This document shows, in pieces, positions 47,809-64,000 of a stretch of 64,000 nucleotides of DNA. This DNA is from Phymorhynchus buccinoides (Eukaryota > Mollusca > Gastropoda > Neogastropoda > Raphitomidae). Below the pieces are notes generated by a model. The model was not told the DNA's origin, ran no database searches, and saw only the letters and a list, made by a program, of their open reading frames with translations. Within the stretch, counting starts at the first letter, position 1. Each line of letters starts with the position of its first letter. Both the position numbers and the translations under genes were made by a program. Location: positions 39,948,867-40,012,866 of the forward strand of contig CM065699.1 in assembly GCA_017654935.2 (NCBI GenBank), written 5' to 3'.

Positions 47809-48099
47809 CCCTCTTGCATTCACATTTGCTACAGAGAAAACTTCTAGTGTTTTTCACACACTTTCGGGAAAATCTGATTTTTGAAGCACACAAAGCGCCA
47901 GTTACAATTACAATGACATCATTGCAAGTGAGAAGCTTCTTCCTAGTGTGTGCATAACGAGCCAGAACTTAAGTGTGTGATGAAAATGCCATCAGACGAA
48001 GTCTTAGATTGGGGGCAAGCTACGGGCGGTTTTGGGCGGATTGAATACACAGAGGCAACTTCCGGCTGGGCGGTTTGGGGCGAAATAAATGCAAGAGGG
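47809..48099. mobile_element. TTAA-targeting MITE, family B, in the PEPCK 3' array
   Basis: Inverted termini CCCTCTTGCATT and AATGCAAGAGGG, flanked by TTAA (47805-47808) and CTAA (48100-48103), again in a GGGCTTAAACTTTACG unit. 291 bp, no ORF. Confidence 0.88.
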
Positions 48100-48407
48100 C
48101 TAAACTTTACGTTTACCAAACACTTTTCTTTCACTAGGGCTTGAACTTTACATTTGCCAAGGACTTTTCTTTCAATGGGGCTTAAGCATTACGTTTGCCA
48201 TACTTTTTTTTCACTGGGGCTTAAACTTTACGTTTACCAAACACTTTTCTTTCACTAGGGCTTGAACTTTACATTTGCCAAGGACTTTTCTTTCAATGGG
48301 GCTTAAGCATTACGTTTGCCATACTTTTTTTTCACTGGGGCTTAAACTTTACGTTTGCCAAACACCTTTTTTTCACAGGGGCTTAAACTTTACGTCTACC
48401 AAACACC

Positions 48408-48413
48408 TTTATT
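48408..48413 (-). terminator. Candidate PEPCK polyadenylation signal
   Basis: AATAAA on the minus strand, about 140 bp beyond the stop codon, inside the 3' array. Weak evidence; other sites further left are possible. Confidence 0.3.
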
Positions 48414-48554
48414 TTCACAGGGGCTTGAATTTTACGTCTACCAAACACCTTTTTTTCGCTGGGGCTTAAACTTTACGTTTGCCAAACACCTTTCTATTGC
48501 TGGGGCTTGAACGTTACATTTGCCAGATCCCCTTGTCTGTCACTACCGAGGTCC

Positions 48555-62322
<13,768 letters not shown>

Positions 62323-62658
62323 CTGCCAGCACAAATCATCAAGTGTCTATATCAGGCATGAGATTGAGAAGTTGTGATTTAGGCTGAAAAGCATAAAAAA
62401 AAAGGCTGAAAAAAGGTTGAAGCCCCCCTGAAACTGGAGCCTTTAAGTAATCTAAGCCTCAAAAACAACATTAAAAGTGGAATTGATACATTTATTTCAT
62501 TTGTAATCACTTATAAGAGGTATTTCTATACTCAGTTTCTTTTCGATCTCAAAAATGAACTCTGGGGCCACCAAAAAGCCTGAAATCAGCCTAAAGTCTG
62601 AAAAATCTCTTGCCAACAAGAATCTAGAAGAAGAAAAAGAAGATGACTGCTGGGTTAA

Positions 62659-63816
62659 CCCTTTCACCGCCAGCCATATTTCAACCAAAAATGTCCATTA
62701 CATTTACCTGGGTAGAGAACAAAATCCATCTGCAGTGTTGGGGATTCTTCTGCGACAGATATAAAATAAGGTCTACCCTTACTTCCTTAACCCTCTTGTG
62801 CCTGACGCTCTGTGCTCTCAATCACCTCTGAAATCCTAACCCAAGGGACGTCACTCCGTACAAAAGGCGGGGTAGCGTCAGAAAAATAATAAAATAAAAT
62901 ATACCCTACCAGATTTTGTGGTTTTTTTTGTTTTGAATGCGTTGCCGAGATGTCTGTCTGAGTTGCAAAAGGAATTTCAAGATGTTATGGGGATGCATGG
63001 CTCCACAAAAAAAATCAAAATGCCAAAGTGTATTAGCAAACTGCATTCACTAGTCATTCACTGCCTACTTTTGCAGACTGTTGAAGCCTAAGACGACTGA
63101 AATGGAAATGTAGATCAAAACCATTCACTTACCCTTTCACTTCACGATCTTATAATTCCTATCTTTCACAAAAAAGGGAATTTTCATCGCTGTCATCACT
63201 CAGTGGATGCAATAACGACTCATCATCCATGATGTAAAAGTCGGGAAAATGCCGATGTCAGTAACACGACTTCAAAAATTCGCATCGATCGAACAAACAC
63301 AAGCTCGCTGCCGAAATAGGTCAGAATACACTCCTTACTCATCACTTCGCGATCTCATAAGTCCCATCTTTCACAAAAATAGGACTATTCATCGCTTTCC
63401 TCAGTCAATGGACGCCATAACTGTTCGTCATCCATATTGGAAAAATCGCGAAAATGCCGAAGTCAGTCACTAATTTTCAAAAATTCATATCTTTCAAACC
63501 AATCGGCCTAGAAGCCATTGCAAGCAACAGGACGGAAGTGTAATCTGTAGCGAAAGCGAGGCTGAAGCGCTCACGTGACTGCCATGTGATAGAAACAAAA
63601 TGGAAGCGCCCAAACCGGCCACGTGGAATCCGTACGTTCCCGAACGTTCTAGACGTTTCCGATCCGATTTTTTTTAACATTCACGACCGTTCACCGCACA
63701 AGAGAGTTAAACTAAGACAACAGGGTCTTTGGGTAACTGACCCCAATTTGATGCCTTTTAACGACATAGGTTTTAAATCACTGTGGTGCTAAAATGCGAC
63801 TTTGGCGGTGAAAGGG
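62659..63816. mobile_element. TTAA-targeting MITE, family A copy 8, split by a nested element
   Basis: TTAA at 62655-62658; right end GGCGGTGAAAGGG followed by TCAA. After removing the nested element and one TTAA the length is 238 bp, the family's exact size, and the sequence rejoins at ACTTCC-TTAA-ACTAAGACAA. Confidence 0.93.
62791..63706. mobile_element. 916-bp TTAA element nested in family A copy 8
   Basis: Inverted ends CCCTCTTGTGC and GCACAAGAGAG (one mismatch) with TTAA on both sides (62787-62790 and 63707-63710). Internal AAAATTCG(C)ATC-type phrases are repeated (about 63275 and 63480). No transposase ORF. Confidence 0.92.
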
Positions 63817-63977
63817 TCAAAGGTGGACCCTGACGGATGAGTTGTTTTTGTTGCAAGAAACACGTCCAGATCACCAGAAAAACGGCCTTTTCAAGGATCG
63901 GAACCACCCACTTTGCTCTGGTTCAAAGTTATATAATAGTGTGACATGGTAATATAACCACATGCATGCATCAACAT

Positions 63978-64000
63978 GGGTTGATGGCCCGCAGCTCCCC
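63978..64000 (-). pseudogene. Partial second copy of PEPCK exon A sequence at the window edge
   Basis: The last 23 bases match 62262-62284 (inside exon A) at 22 of 23 positions. On the minus strand it reads GGGGAGCTGCGGGCCATCAA and then diverges into CATGTTGATGCATG. A duplicated exon piece continues beyond the window. Confidence 0.65.

Larger units (their letters stand above)
46970..48545 (-). repeat. ~38-40 bp tandem array at the 3' end of the PEPCK gene, containing pieces of the exon end
   Basis: Units such as GGGGCTTAAACTTTACGTTT, GCCAAACACCTTTCTTTCAC run from the PEPCK stop region leftwards. Two units (about 47560 and 47757) also contain ACCAAGGTCCTCAGTTGTCC-like sequence, which mirrors the stop-codon end of the last exon (ACCGAGGTCCTCAGTTGCCC at 48544). 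Two TTAA elements are inserted in GGGCTTAAAC units. The array probably lies in the 3' UTR or just after it. Confidence 0.85.

Overview
This is a eukaryotic (metazoan) genomic window. GC-rich coding exons sit in AT-rich introns with GT-AG splice sites, among dense tRNA-derived SINE-like repeats, LINE 3' ends, MITEs and minisatellites. The protein families and repeat style suggest a marine invertebrate, most likely a mollusc; that is inference, since no species-diagnostic sequence was recognised.

Two protein-coding genes lie tail to tail, and each is cut by a window edge at its 5' side. On the + strand, 2294-31421 holds the 3' part of an SLC6 sodium/neurotransmitter-symporter gene (about 439 codons, from extracellular loop 2 to the stop). 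It has ten internal exons and a terminal coding exon present in five tandem copies. On the - strand, 62322-48555 holds the 3' half of a GTP-dependent phosphoenolpyruvate carboxykinase gene (about 317 codons, six exons, with the stop). Exon phases match at every junction in both genes. One SLC6 intron needs a GC donor.

Layout: 1-960 satellite; 1.1-2.1 kb pseudo-exon and dispersed repeats; 2.3-31.4 kb SLC6 exons with large repeat-filled introns; 31.9-46.9 kb intergenic, holding a foldback element, a hAT-like element, a MITE-derived 60-bp satellite (37.1-39.0 kb), a SINE, long-hairpin elements, a GT-bearing minisatellite and a possible piggyBac relic; 47.0-62.3 kb PEPCK with its 3' array; 62.6-63.8 kb a MITE carrying a nested second element.

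The most striking pattern is that tandem arrays repeatedly sit at exon edges, and their unit contains the splice site plus the first or last bases of the exon. This is clear at the SLC6 TM4-exon acceptor (75-bp unit), the TM7-exon acceptor (about 41 bp), the TM5-exon donor (hundreds of bp) and the whole terminal exon (five copies), and at the acceptor and 3' side of the last PEPCK exon. Other arrays abut exons without including them. I know of no named system that describes this and call it 'exon-edge satellites' here.

A second theme is several TTAA-targeting MITE families (eight copies of one 238-bp family). Some are inserted in array units that contain TTAA, so neighbouring units serve as unoccupied target sites. 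No bacterial-type features, CRISPR arrays, rRNA genes or functional tRNA genes were found.
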